Source of the DNA: Caenorhabditis remanei
Lineage: Eukaryota > Nematoda > Chromadorea > Rhabditida > Rhabditidae
Length of the DNA stretch: 64,000 nucleotides
Assembly: GCF_010183535.1 (NCBI RefSeq)
Contig: NC_071330.1
Span: 5,561,717 to 5,625,716 of the forward strand
Reading direction: 5' to 3'
A program made the translations under genes and the position numbers. Shown in pieces: positions 1 to 10,400 of this stretch. The number at the start of each line of letters is the position of its first letter. The stretch's first letter is position 1. Under the pieces are notes generated by a model. The model had not been told where the DNA came from. It ran no database searches and worked only from the letters and a program-made list of their open reading frames with translations.

Positions 1-160
1 GCATCTCTACTCACTCCTAATTTCCTACATAAATTCCACTCCTCTCAAAAAATCGAAAATTTTTTGCGAGGCCTCCTTGTCGAAATATAGTGGCGGTCGC
101 GGGGTTCGATTCGTGTCGGCTGTTGCCGTAGCATTACTCGGAGGGCACGCCGAAAGCGTC

Positions 161-258
161 GGTTTAATTACCCAAGTTTGAGGTAAACATTGAAACTGAC
201 CCAAAGAAATTTGGCGTTAGCTATAAATTTTGGAACGTCTCCTTTCGGGGAGACAAAA
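161..258 (+). ncRNA. sls-1: SL1 spliced leader RNA, copy 1
   Basis: The RNA begins GGTTTAATTACCCAAGTTTG, the start of the nematode SL1 leader. The 22-nt leader ends at 182 and is followed at once by a GTAAAC donor. An Sm-type site AATTTTGG lies near 225-232, followed by a hairpin around TCTCC..GGGGAGA. SL1 is donated by trans-splicing to the 5' ends of many pre-mRNAs. The 3' end at 258 is estimated. Confidence 0.95.
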
Positions 259-572
259 TAACTAAAAATATTTGAGAAAAAATGTCGTTGACATTGTTTC
301 CCAGTCGTCTGAAAATCCGAATTGCACTGAACACAGTGTTGGAAACAAAATGGGCAACGTGAAGCAGTGGAATAATGTTTGATTCACGTTTATTAAAATA
401 AGTTACAGTTTGGAAATGAATAAAATTGAAAAAAGCAAAAAAATTCGTAAATTTTTGATTTTTCGATTTTTTTTTCTCTGAAAATTTGTGTTTATAAAAA
501 TCGCTCTCATTATTCTTGAAATAAAAAATGTTAAATTGAACTAAACAATATACTCTGTAAAAACTGTATTAA

Positions 573-631
573 AACGGCACCTCTAATAGAACGGCACCTC
601 TAATAGAACGGCACCTCTAATAGAACGGCAC
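573..631. repeat. 17-bp tandem repeat in the array spacer
   Basis: Three exact copies of a 17-bp word (AACGGCACCTCTAATAG) are followed by a partial fourth. They lie between the SL1 gene and the 3' end of the 5S gene. The same triple repeat occurs in every unit of the array. It could be a Pol III terminator-region or recombination feature, or simple spacer expansion; the sequence does not decide. Confidence 0.85.
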
Positions 632-671
632 TTAAAATAATTCATCCTATGTCAAATTCAAAAATGCAAAA

Positions 672-790
672 AGCTTACAACATCCAGGATTCCCAGGCCG
701 TCTCCGATCCAAGTACTAACTGGACTCAACGTTGCTTAACTTGCCAGATCGGACGGGATGGCGTGCATTCAACGTGATATGGTCGTAAGC
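672..790 (-). rRNA. rrn-4: 5S ribosomal RNA, copy 1
   Basis: The reverse strand begins GCTTACGACCATATCACGTT and runs 119 nt to ..GTTGTAAGCT, matching Caenorhabditis 5S rRNA as I know it. The ends pair (GCTTAC/GTAAGC), forming helix I. On the minus strand the gene is followed by a T-run (TTTTTGCATTTTTGAATTTG) that can terminate Pol III. Confidence 0.95.
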
Positions 791-948
791 ATCTCTACTC
801 ACTCCTAATTTCCTACATAAATTCCACTCCTCTCAAAAAATCGAAAATTTTTTGCGAGGCCTCCTTGTCGAAATATAGTGGCGGTCGCGGGGTTCGATTC
901 GTGTCGGCTGTTGCCGTAGCATTACTCGGAGGGCACGCCGAAAGCGTC

Positions 949-1046
949 GGTTTAATTACCCAAGTTTGAGGTAAACATTGAAACTGACCCAAAGAAATTT
1001 GGCGTTAGCTATAAATTTTGGAACGTCTCCTTTCGGGGAGACAAAA
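949..1046 (+). ncRNA. sls-1: SL1 spliced leader RNA, copy 2
   Basis: Same sequence as the first SL1 copy, with leader, donor, Sm site and 3' hairpin. Confidence 0.95.
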
Positions 1047-1459
1047 TAACTAAAAATATTTGAGAAAAAATGTCGTTGACATTGTTTCCCAGTCGTCTGA
1101 AAATCCGAATTGCACTGAACACAGTGTTGGAAACAAAATGGGCAACGTGAAGCAGTGGAATAATGTTTGATTCACGTTTATTAAAATAAGTTACAGTTTG
1201 GAAATGAATAAAATTGAAAAAAGCAAAAAAATTCGTAAATTTTTGATTTTTCGATTTTTTTTTCTCTGAAAATTTGTGTTTATAAAAATCGCTCTCATTA
1301 TTCTTGAAATAAAAAATGTTAAATTGAACTAAACAATATACTCTGTAAAAACTGTATTAAAACGGCACCTCTAATAGAACGGCACCTCTAATAGAACGGC
1401 ACCTCTAATAGAACGGCACTTAAAATAATTCATCCTATGTCAAATTCAAAAATGCAAAA

Positions 1460-1578
1460 AGCTTACAACATCCAGGATTCCCAGGCCGTCTCCGATCCAA
1501 GTACTAACTGGACTCAACGTTGCTTAACTTGCCAGATCGGACGGGATGGCGTGCATTCAACGTGATATGGTCGTAAGC
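1460..1578 (-). rRNA. rrn-4: 5S ribosomal RNA, copy 2
   Basis: Identical 119-nt 5S sequence on the minus strand. Confidence 0.95.
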
Positions 1579-1736
1579 ATCTCTACTCACTCCTAATTTC
1601 CTACATAAATTCCACTCCTCTCAAAAAATCGAAAATTTTTTGCGAGGCCTCCTTGTCGAAATATAGTGGCGGTCGCGGGGTTCGATTCGTGTCGGCTGTT
1701 GCCGTAGCATTACTCGGAGGGCACGCCGAAAGCGTC

Positions 1737-1834
1737 GGTTTAATTACCCAAGTTTGAGGTAAACATTGAAACTGACCCAAAGAAATTTGGCGTTAGCTAT
1801 AAATTTTGGAACGTCTCCTTTCGGGGAGACAAAA
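1737..1834 (+). ncRNA. sls-1: SL1 spliced leader RNA, copy 3
   Basis: Same sequence as the first SL1 copy. The downstream spacer of this unit has one extra T, the only length difference I found between units. Confidence 0.95.
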
Positions 1835-2248
1835 TAACTAAAAATATTTGAGAAAAAATGTCGTTGACATTGTTTCCCAGTCGTCTGAAAATCCGAATTG
1901 CACTGAACACAGTGTTGGAAACAAAATGGGCAACGTGAAGCAGTGGAATAATGTTTGATTCACGTTTATTAAAATAAGTTACAGTTTGGAAATGAATAAA
2001 ATTGAAAAAAGCAAAAAAATTCGTAAATTTTTGATTTTTTCGATTTTTTTTTCTCTGAAAATTTGTGTTTATAAAAATCGCTCTCATTATTCTTGAAATA
2101 AAAAATGTTAAATTGAACTAAACAATATACTCTGTAAAAACTGTATTAAAACGGCACCTCTAATAGAACGGCACCTCTAATAGAACGGCACCTCTAATAG
2201 AACGGCACTTAAAATAATTCATCCTATGTCAAATTCAAAAATGCAAAA

Positions 2249-2367
2249 AGCTTACAACATCCAGGATTCCCAGGCCGTCTCCGATCCAAGTACTAACTGG
2301 ACTCAACGTTGCTTAACTTGCCAGATCGGACGGGATGGCGTGCATTCAACGTGATATGGTCGTAAGC
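2249..2367 (-). rRNA. rrn-4: 5S ribosomal RNA, copy 3
   Basis: Identical 119-nt 5S sequence on the minus strand. Confidence 0.95.
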
Positions 2368-2525
2368 ATCTCTACTCACTCCTAATTTCCTACATAAATT
2401 CCACTCCTCTCAAAAAATCGAAAATTTTTTGCGAGGCCTCCTTGTCGAAATATAGTGGCGGTCGCGGGGTTCGATTCGTGTCGGCTGTTGCCGTAGCATT
2501 ACTCGGAGGGCACGCCGAAAGCGTC

Positions 2526-2623
2526 GGTTTAATTACCCAAGTTTGAGGTAAACATTGAAACTGACCCAAAGAAATTTGGCGTTAGCTATAAATTTTGGAA
2601 CGTCTCCTTTCGGGGAGACAAAA
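2526..2623 (+). ncRNA. sls-1: SL1 spliced leader RNA, copy 4
   Basis: Same sequence as the first SL1 copy. Confidence 0.95.
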
Positions 2624-3036
2624 TAACTAAAAATATTTGAGAAAAAATGTCGTTGACATTGTTTCCCAGTCGTCTGAAAATCCGAATTGCACTGAACACA
2701 GTGTTGGAAACAAAATGGGCAACGTGAAGCAGTGGAATAATGTTTGATTCACGTTTATTAAAATAAGTTACAGTTTGGAAATGAATAAAATTGAAAAAAG
2801 CAAAAAAATTCGTAAATTTTTGATTTTTCGATTTTTTTTTCTCTGAAAATTTGTGTTTATAAAAATCGCTCTCATTATTCTTGAAATAAAAAATGTTAAA
2901 TTGAACTAAACAATATACTCTGTAAAAACTGTATTAAAACGGCACCTCTAATAGAACGGCACCTCTAATAGAACGGCACCTCTAATAGAACGGCACTTAA
3001 AATAATTCATCCTATGTCAAATTCAAAAATGCAAAA

Positions 3037-3155
3037 AGCTTACAACATCCAGGATTCCCAGGCCGTCTCCGATCCAAGTACTAACTGGACTCAACGTTGC
3101 TTAACTTGCCAGATCGGACGGGATGGCGTGCATTCAACGTGATATGGTCGTAAGC
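3037..3155 (-). rRNA. rrn-4: 5S ribosomal RNA, copy 4
   Basis: Identical 119-nt 5S sequence on the minus strand. Confidence 0.95.
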
Positions 3156-3313
3156 ATCTCTACTCACTCCTAATTTCCTACATAAATTCCACTCCTCTCA
3201 AAAAATCGAAAATTTTTTGCGAGGCCTCCTTGTCGAAATATAGTGGCGGTCGCGGGGTTCGATTCGTGTCGGCTGTTGCCGTAGCATTACTCGGAGGGCA
3301 CGCCGAAAGCGTC

Positions 3314-3411
3314 GGTTTAATTACCCAAGTTTGAGGTAAACATTGAAACTGACCCAAAGAAATTTGGCGTTAGCTATAAATTTTGGAACGTCTCCTTTCG
3401 GGGAGACAAAA
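3314..3411 (+). ncRNA. sls-1: SL1 spliced leader RNA, copy 5
   Basis: Same sequence as the first SL1 copy. Confidence 0.95.
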
Positions 3412-3824
3412 TAACTAAAAATATTTGAGAAAAAATGTCGTTGACATTGTTTCCCAGTCGTCTGAAAATCCGAATTGCACTGAACACAGTGTTGGAAACA
3501 AAATGGGCAACGTGAAGCAGTGGAATAATGTTTGATTCACGTTTATTAAAATAAGTTACAGTTTGGAAATGAATAAAATTGAAAAAAGCAAAAAAATTCG
3601 TAAATTTTTGATTTTTCGATTTTTTTTTCTCTGAAAATTTGTGTTTATAAAAATCGCTCTCATTATTCTTGAAATAAAAAATGTTAAATTGAACTAAACA
3701 ATATACTCTGTAAAAACTGTATTAAAACGGCACCTCTAATAGAACGGCACCTCTAATAGAACGGCACCTCTAATAGAACGGCACTTAAAATAATTCATCC
3801 TATGTCAAATTCAAAAATGCAAAA

Positions 3825-3943
3825 AGCTTACAACATCCAGGATTCCCAGGCCGTCTCCGATCCAAGTACTAACTGGACTCAACGTTGCTTAACTTGCCAG
3901 ATCGGACGGGATGGCGTGCATTCAACGTGATATGGTCGTAAGC
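3825..3943 (-). rRNA. rrn-4: 5S ribosomal RNA, copy 5
   Basis: Identical 119-nt 5S sequence on the minus strand. Confidence 0.95.
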
Positions 3944-4101
3944 ATCTCTACTCACTCCTAATTTCCTACATAAATTCCACTCCTCTCAAAAAATCGAAAA
4001 TTTTTTGCGAGGCCTCCTTGTCGAAATATAGTGGCGGTCGCGGGGTTCGATTCGTGTCGGCTGTTGCCGTAGCATTACTCGGAGGGCACGCCGAAAGCGT
4101 C

Positions 4102-4199
4102 GGTTTAATTACCCAAGTTTGAGGTAAACATTGAAACTGACCCAAAGAAATTTGGCGTTAGCTATAAATTTTGGAACGTCTCCTTTCGGGGAGACAAAA
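4102..4199 (+). ncRNA. sls-1: SL1 spliced leader RNA, copy 6
   Basis: Same sequence as the first SL1 copy. Confidence 0.95.
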
Positions 4200-4612
4200 T
4201 AACTAAAAATATTTGAGAAAAAATGTCGTTGACATTGTTTCCCAGTCGTCTGAAAATCCGAATTGCACTGAACACAGTGTTGGAAACAAAATGGGCAACG
4301 TGAAGCAGTGGAATAATGTTTGATTCACGTTTATTAAAATAAGTTACAGTTTGGAAATGAATAAAATTGAAAAAAGCAAAAAAATTCGTAAATTTTTGAT
4401 TTTTCGATTTTTTTTTCTCTGAAAATTTGTGTTTATAAAAATCGCTCTCATTATTCTTGAAATAAAAAATGTTAAATTGAACTAAACAATATACTCTGTA
4501 AAAACTGTATTAAAACGGCACCTCTAATAGAACGGCACCTCTAATAGAACGGCACCTCTAATAGAACGGCACTTAAAATAATTCATCCTATGTCAAATTC
4601 AAAAATGCAAAA

Positions 4613-4731
4613 AGCTTACAACATCCAGGATTCCCAGGCCGTCTCCGATCCAAGTACTAACTGGACTCAACGTTGCTTAACTTGCCAGATCGGACGGGAT
4701 GGCGTGCATTCAACGTGATATGGTCGTAAGC
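4613..4731 (-). rRNA. rrn-4: 5S ribosomal RNA, copy 6
   Basis: Identical 119-nt 5S sequence on the minus strand. Confidence 0.95.
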
Positions 4732-4889
4732 ATCTCTACTCACTCCTAATTTCCTACATAAATTCCACTCCTCTCAAAAAATCGAAAATTTTTTGCGAGG
4801 CCTCCTTGTCGAAATATAGTGGCGGTCGCGGGGTTCGATTCGTGTCGGCTGTTGCCGTAGCATTACTCGGAGGGCACGCCGAAAGCGTC

Positions 4890-4987
4890 GGTTTAATTAC
4901 CCAAGTTTGAGGTAAACATTGAAACTGACCCAAAGAAATTTGGCGTTAGCTATAAATTTTGGAACGTCTCCTTTCGGGGAGACAAAA
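4890..4987 (+). ncRNA. sls-1: SL1 spliced leader RNA, copy 7
   Basis: Same sequence as the first SL1 copy; the last SL1 gene of the array. Confidence 0.95.
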
Positions 4988-5400
4988 TAACTAAAAATAT
5001 TTGAGAAAAAATGTCGTTGACATTGTTTCCCAGTCGTCTGAAAATCCGAATTGCACTGAACACAGTGTTGGAAACAAAATGGGCAACGTGAAGCAGTGGA
5101 ATAATGTTTGATTCACGTTTATTAAAATAAGTTACAGTTTGGAAATGAATAAAATTGAAAAAAGCAAAAAAATTCGTAAATTTTTGATTTTTCGATTTTT
5201 TTTTCTCTGAAAATTTGTGTTTATAAAAATCGCTCTCATTATTCTTGAAATAAAAAATGTTAAATTGAACTAAACAATATACTCTGTAAAAACTGTATTA
5301 AAACGGCACCTCTAATAGAACGGCACCTCTAATAGAACGGCACCTCTAATAGAACGGCACTTAAAATAATTCATCCTATGTCAAATTCAAAAATGCAAAA

Positions 5401-5519
5401 AGCTTACAACATCCAGGATTCCCAGGCCGTCTCCGATCCAAGTACTAACTGGACTCAACGTTGCTTAACTTGCCAGATCGGACGGGATGGCGTGCATTCA
5501 ACGTGATATGGTCGTAAGC
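5401..5519 (-). rRNA. rrn-4: 5S ribosomal RNA, copy 7
   Basis: Identical 119-nt 5S sequence. Only about 57 bp of further repeat DNA follow before the array ends at unique sequence. Confidence 0.95.
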
Positions 5520-5576
5520 ATCTCTACTCACTCCTAATTTCCTACATAAATTCCACTCCTCTCAAAAAATCGAAAA

Positions 5577-7055
5577 CCTATCTCATTAGATAGTGGAGCC
5601 TTTCCAGACATACTTGTGACATTTCTGTTTAGTGGGTTCTATTGCTATTTCATTTCTTTATTCACCTCACTTATCAGATTCCATTTTCTTGCTCTAATTC
5701 AGGAGATAATCGCAATTTTCTAAAACTGTACTTTTCAGATTTTGATGCCATTCGATTCAGCATAAAAAATTAGCTATGGTCACAGTTGAACACTTTTTCC
5801 ATCAATTTCTCTAAACATGCGATATATGGCTTCGGAGTTTTCAACGCGTTATTGTGCGCCAGTGAGCCGCGCTTAATCGTCTCCCGGCGCCGACAGTGTT
5901 CAGTTGGATTATTCTTTGGTTTTGTTTGTATGTCTTCGTTCTTCTAGATGATGTATAAAGATACGGTGGCAATATGTGCCATGACATTTCAAATATATCA
6001 CACGCTTAACAGTTGTAAGCGTACTGTGAAACTTCTCCCCCGTTGTTTGAAAGAAAATGAAAAACCGGTCTCAATTTTGGAAATAAATCAAGTTGACTGT
6101 CGCTTTTCATTATATTTTTTCGATATTGCAATGAATTATTCTTATAAATTCTAAAGCAAACGTTCTCACTTCTTTGTTTCAATCGGTCATAACATCCAGA
6201 TAATTGACAATTCTGCGTCACATAATGTTTGCTTTTAAAGCATTTTCAAGCCTCCCAAAACTGACGTTTCTCTTTATTTTTTCACTTGTTTTTGTGTTGT
6301 ACATGTATTTCCATTCATGTGGATTGTATTGTTTGTATTGGAACTTTAGAAAATGTTCAGACAATTTTCTTGTAGATGGGTCATTTTTGAAAATTTTAGA
6401 AACTCCACAAACAATTGTCTGAAAATAAATTCTGAAATCAAACTATGCCAAAACCATCTTTACATCCGTACTCATACCTACAAAACAAAAAAAATTCAAA
6501 AATTAAAGAAAAACGTTAATTTTTGAAGTTTTGAAAAAGCACCGAGAAGTCATATAAACGCAAATAACTATTTTCAGGAAATCGTTCAGCAAAAACAGAA
6601 AACAGATTTGAAATCAGCACAACATTTCCGTTAGTGATGTATATCTCGAGCTGGAACTCCATCTTGACTCTCGCGATCCTTCCATAGTGAGTACGAAATT
6701 GAGAGCGAGAAAGACAAGAGAAGAACAACAAATATTGTAAAGTATAAGCTTCATAGACAGGAATATCGATTAACGATGCCACGTGGATGTGCTGGCAAGG
6801 CTGTAGAATAGAAGGATTTCTGAGATTTTCTTGAGATTTTCCGCATTCTTTTTATATTTTTCCAGTTGCGATTAGAAGTTAGTATTTCTGTTTTCCTCTC
6901 TGTTCATCTCAGCTGAAACATGTCCTTTTGACAGAAATGTTCTTTCATGACCTCACTCTGAAAACTGAAGTTTTTATGAAAACCTCTTTCTTTTCTTTCT
7001 ACATTTTTCGAAAAAAAAACTTGATTAATCAGGTATCCAATGCAAAATTAAGAAT
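5577..7055. other. Intergenic DNA between the rDNA array and glp-1
   Basis: AT-rich sequence. Open frames are all under 90 codons on both strands and none shows a signal peptide, a domain I recognise or a convincing exon structure. I found no tRNA-like or repeat sequence. It holds the region downstream of glp-1. Confidence 0.6.
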
Positions 7056-7450
7056 TACAATTTTATTAAAATTTCAAAAAAATAAGAAAACAATTAAAGA
7101 TGTCACCGAGAAACAAGTGTGAGGAGGGAAAAAGGATCGGAAATAAAAAATTAAAACTCTTAATCTGTTCTGGATCGATAATTATTCTACAACTTATAGT
7201 TTACGATATTAGTCTAGAATAGCATAAATGACCCGTAATAGGTTTACAAAACTCTGTGAACGAGAAGGGGGAACCTGTGTTTTAGAAGGGAGCGGTTGGG
7301 AGGGAAGAGTGGGGAAGTGAGATGAACTTATTCTAAGGAAGCCACATTGTGGGTTGGGATGATATGTGGGGGAAGGATGACAAGAAATGGGAGCAAGCTT
7401 AAACATTGGCAATAATAAAATAACAGGAAAATTAAAGATTATCTCTGCTT
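7056..7450 (-). promoter_or_regulatory. Probable glp-1 3' UTR
   Basis: The glp-1 stop codon is at 7451-7453. On the minus strand an AATAAA-type signal (TTTATT on +) lies near 7059-7064, giving a 3' UTR of about 390 nt. The minus strand contains UGUAGAAUA at about 7183-7191, which fits the PUF/FBF element UGURNNAUA. The glp-1 3' UTR is a known site of translational control in C. elegans. Binding here is inferred only from the motif. Confidence 0.5.
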
Positions 7451-10400
7451 TCAGCAGTAGAATGATCCGTTCAGAGGGTCCCCGCCACTGGAAGAACTCG
7501 ATGGTGGCATGTTCTGACTTAGATCGTGGTACGAGGATGGTGTGGGGTACCAATTCGAATTAGTCTGAAAATTAAACATAATTATTTAATTGAATAACTC
7601 AATAAATCAACTCACCACATCTTGAGTATACACATATTCTGGACTTGATTCCATAGCGGTAGGTGTTGAAGCAGTCGTATGGAAATAATGCGGAGATGGA
7701 GAAGAGAATGATCCATCTGATGGTGGCGGTGTCAAATGGTTCGGATCACGAGACGGCGGAGTTGAAGCAGTTGGACTTTTCCGTGAACCAGCTCTCTTAA
7801 CAGCTTTCATTGTTTGACGCCCAGTCTTCTGATTCACGCATTTCTCAGGATTCGTTGGTTTCTGAGGAGCCTCTTTTCGTTCACGCTCGGTTCTAATCCA
7901 TGTCAGAAGAAACTCTTCGACTTCGTGATGATATCCCTCTCTCGCATACTGCAGTGCTGTCTTATCAAGAACATCTGCCATCGTCACACTAGCTCCATGT
8001 CCAACAAGAAATCTGACAGTGAGCTCGTGTCCTTCTTTGGCAGCCAACATCAATGGAGTCTGTCCGGCTTCGTCTTGCTTATCCTTATTTGAATTCTTCA
8101 TCACTAAGAACTCAACCATTTCGATGTTATCACATAGAGCAGCGTAATGAAGTGCAGTTCTTCCATGATACTTGTCCGAATCTTTTCTCGTCACACCATC
8201 CGCATCTATCTTCGCTCCTTTCACCAATAGAAGCTTCGCCATCTCGACTTGCTGTGGTCCATAACTTCCAGCAATCAGCATCAATGCAGTCATTCCATTT
8301 CTATCCAACTCATCGATTTCTTTGAGCATTCGAGCATCAGTCAACAAGATGGTCACCATTCGGAAGTCTCGATTCACACATGCCTCATGTAGACAAGATC
8401 GTTCAGACTTGTTGAAGATGGTCGGGTTGGCTCCATGACGCATCAAGATAACAGCCAATCGTACGCGTCGAGCGCGGACAGCCAACATCAGCGGAGTATT
8501 CTCTTCATTATCGAGAGCATTCACATCAGCTCCAGCCTCGAGACACGAGACACTTTCAGATGTAACCAGGTCTTCTGCTTTTCCATTTGTGTTTCCAGCA
8601 AGCCAATGAAGAACTTGTCTTCCGTATTTCGTGTCGACTTGTTTTACGGATTCTCTCGTAATTGCCTCGGTGAGCGAATAGGAACCAGCTGCTTGAACAT
8701 GGAGAAGACTGAAAAATGATTCATTTTAAACTGGAAATCTGATAATCCTCCTTACATTTTCTCTGCTGGCAACGCTTCCGGCATCACTGGTTCTTGTGGC
8801 ATGATGATCACATGATGAGCTGCTCCTCCGGCAGCATACTCTCCAACAACTCCATTAGCCAAAGTTCGTGGATAAATCTCCTGGTATTGTTCTTCCGGTC
8901 CAGGAAGATAAAACTCTCTGCGTACTCGTTTCGGCGCATTCAAATACATATTACTGTCATTTAATAGCGAGACTTGACTTGAGTAAATCGACGGATTTTG
9001 TGGAGTCTGCTTGTCGATTGGTGTTTCCATTGGAGGCGTCCAGACTGGTGCATGAATTATTTTTCGTTTTCTGCTTCTTTCCGGCTCTCCAGCTTTGACC
9101 ATAACACCGGCAACGACAGTTCCGAGAGCGAAAAATGCAATGACTACAACGAGGAGAATTTGATTCCGGGACATTCCCTCTCCGACATCCGTATTTCTTC
9201 TTGGCGTGGCAACCATTGCTTCAGTGATGGGGAATCCGAGTGATTGTCGCCCCTAAAATGTGAAAATAAAAAGTTGAATCTCCAAACACATGCAAAAAAA
9301 CCTACATCTGACTTCACAAGTCCAGCTGCAATCAAATTGACAACACTTTGAGCGGTAGAAAATCTACACGTAGATCTTGGTTGACAAATCTCCTCGACTT
9401 CCAAATACAAAACAACTCCAGTTATTTCAGCACTTCGATACTTTCGAACATGATGAGAGAGTACATGTTGAGCACTGAGTTTCTTTGTATCCATTTGGAG
9501 TCTCTCTGTTTCATGTTCACCATCCCAATGGAAGACAAGCGGCCCGGTATCATCTTTTTGAATACGAACAGCTGCACGAAGATGTCGGCTGATCTCCATC
9601 AATGTGTTACCTCCAGTTTCTTGAAAAACGATCGGATCGATTTGGATGACGAGTCGGATATCATTGAGAATCATGGCTCCAGTTTCATTGTAACAGTCGC
9701 CACCATCGAATCCGCATCCAACGAAACTACACGCGTAATCGCATTCGCCGTCTCCACGTTTCTTCATACAATATTCTCGAATATCCTTCGGACATCTATA
9801 TAATTCCGATTGACAATCCAGTCCATCGTATAGACATCCTTCGTTATTGCACTCTTGATTACAGATTCCATTTGCAAACGAATCGGCACATCTGGATGGA
9901 TAACGGCACTTGGAGAATGGTTGCTGACCTCCGGAACAGTCCCCGCCGTCAAATTTGCATTCCTCTAGATTGCATTCGGGATTACAGACTCCATCGGAAG
10001 CACGCGCGTCGCAATTTCTCTGCTTGCATAGATCACGAACGAGTCTGAAAGTAAAATCACATTGTTGTGATAGAGATACAAGCAAAACCTTACACTTCTT
10101 TTTTCTTTTCAATCACCAATTTCTCCTGACACATCGTTCCAGTGTATCCGAATGGGCAATTACAGAATCCACTGCTACCCTTGTTTCTGTCGAATGCTTC
10201 ACAGAATCCACCATTCAGACAAGGTTTCCGGCTACAGTCGAGTCCATCCCTAACCTCGCAATATTCTCCGGAGAATCCGAGAGGGCATGAACACGACAAG
10301 CTTCTTGTTCCCACTGAGCAGATACCTCCGTTGGCGCATGTCGTCGAGGCACATTCTGGAAATGATTGGTCAAAATTACTAACTAAAAGGAATGTATACT

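Larger units (their letters stand above)
1..5576. repeat. SL1 RNA / 5S rRNA tandem array, seven units
   Basis: About seven copies of a ~788-bp unit stand head to tail. SL1 genes start at 161, 949, 1737, 2526, 3314, 4102 and 4890; the third interval is 789 because of one extra T in a T run near 2040. Each unit has an SL1 RNA gene on + and a 5S rRNA gene on -, so the two are transcribed in opposite directions. Bases 1-2 are the tail of a further 5S copy, so the array continues to the left. On the right it stops about 58 bp into an eighth unit, near 5576, where repeat sequence gives way to unique DNA. Copies are almost identical, as expected for a homogenised rDNA-type array or a collapsed and re-expanded assembly. 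Confidence 0.97.

Noticed and set aside
5820..5910. Possible tRNA near the GC-rich patch (CGCCAGTGAGCCGCGCTTAA)
   Set aside because: No cloverleaf with a TTCGA-type T loop or paired acceptor ends could be drawn.
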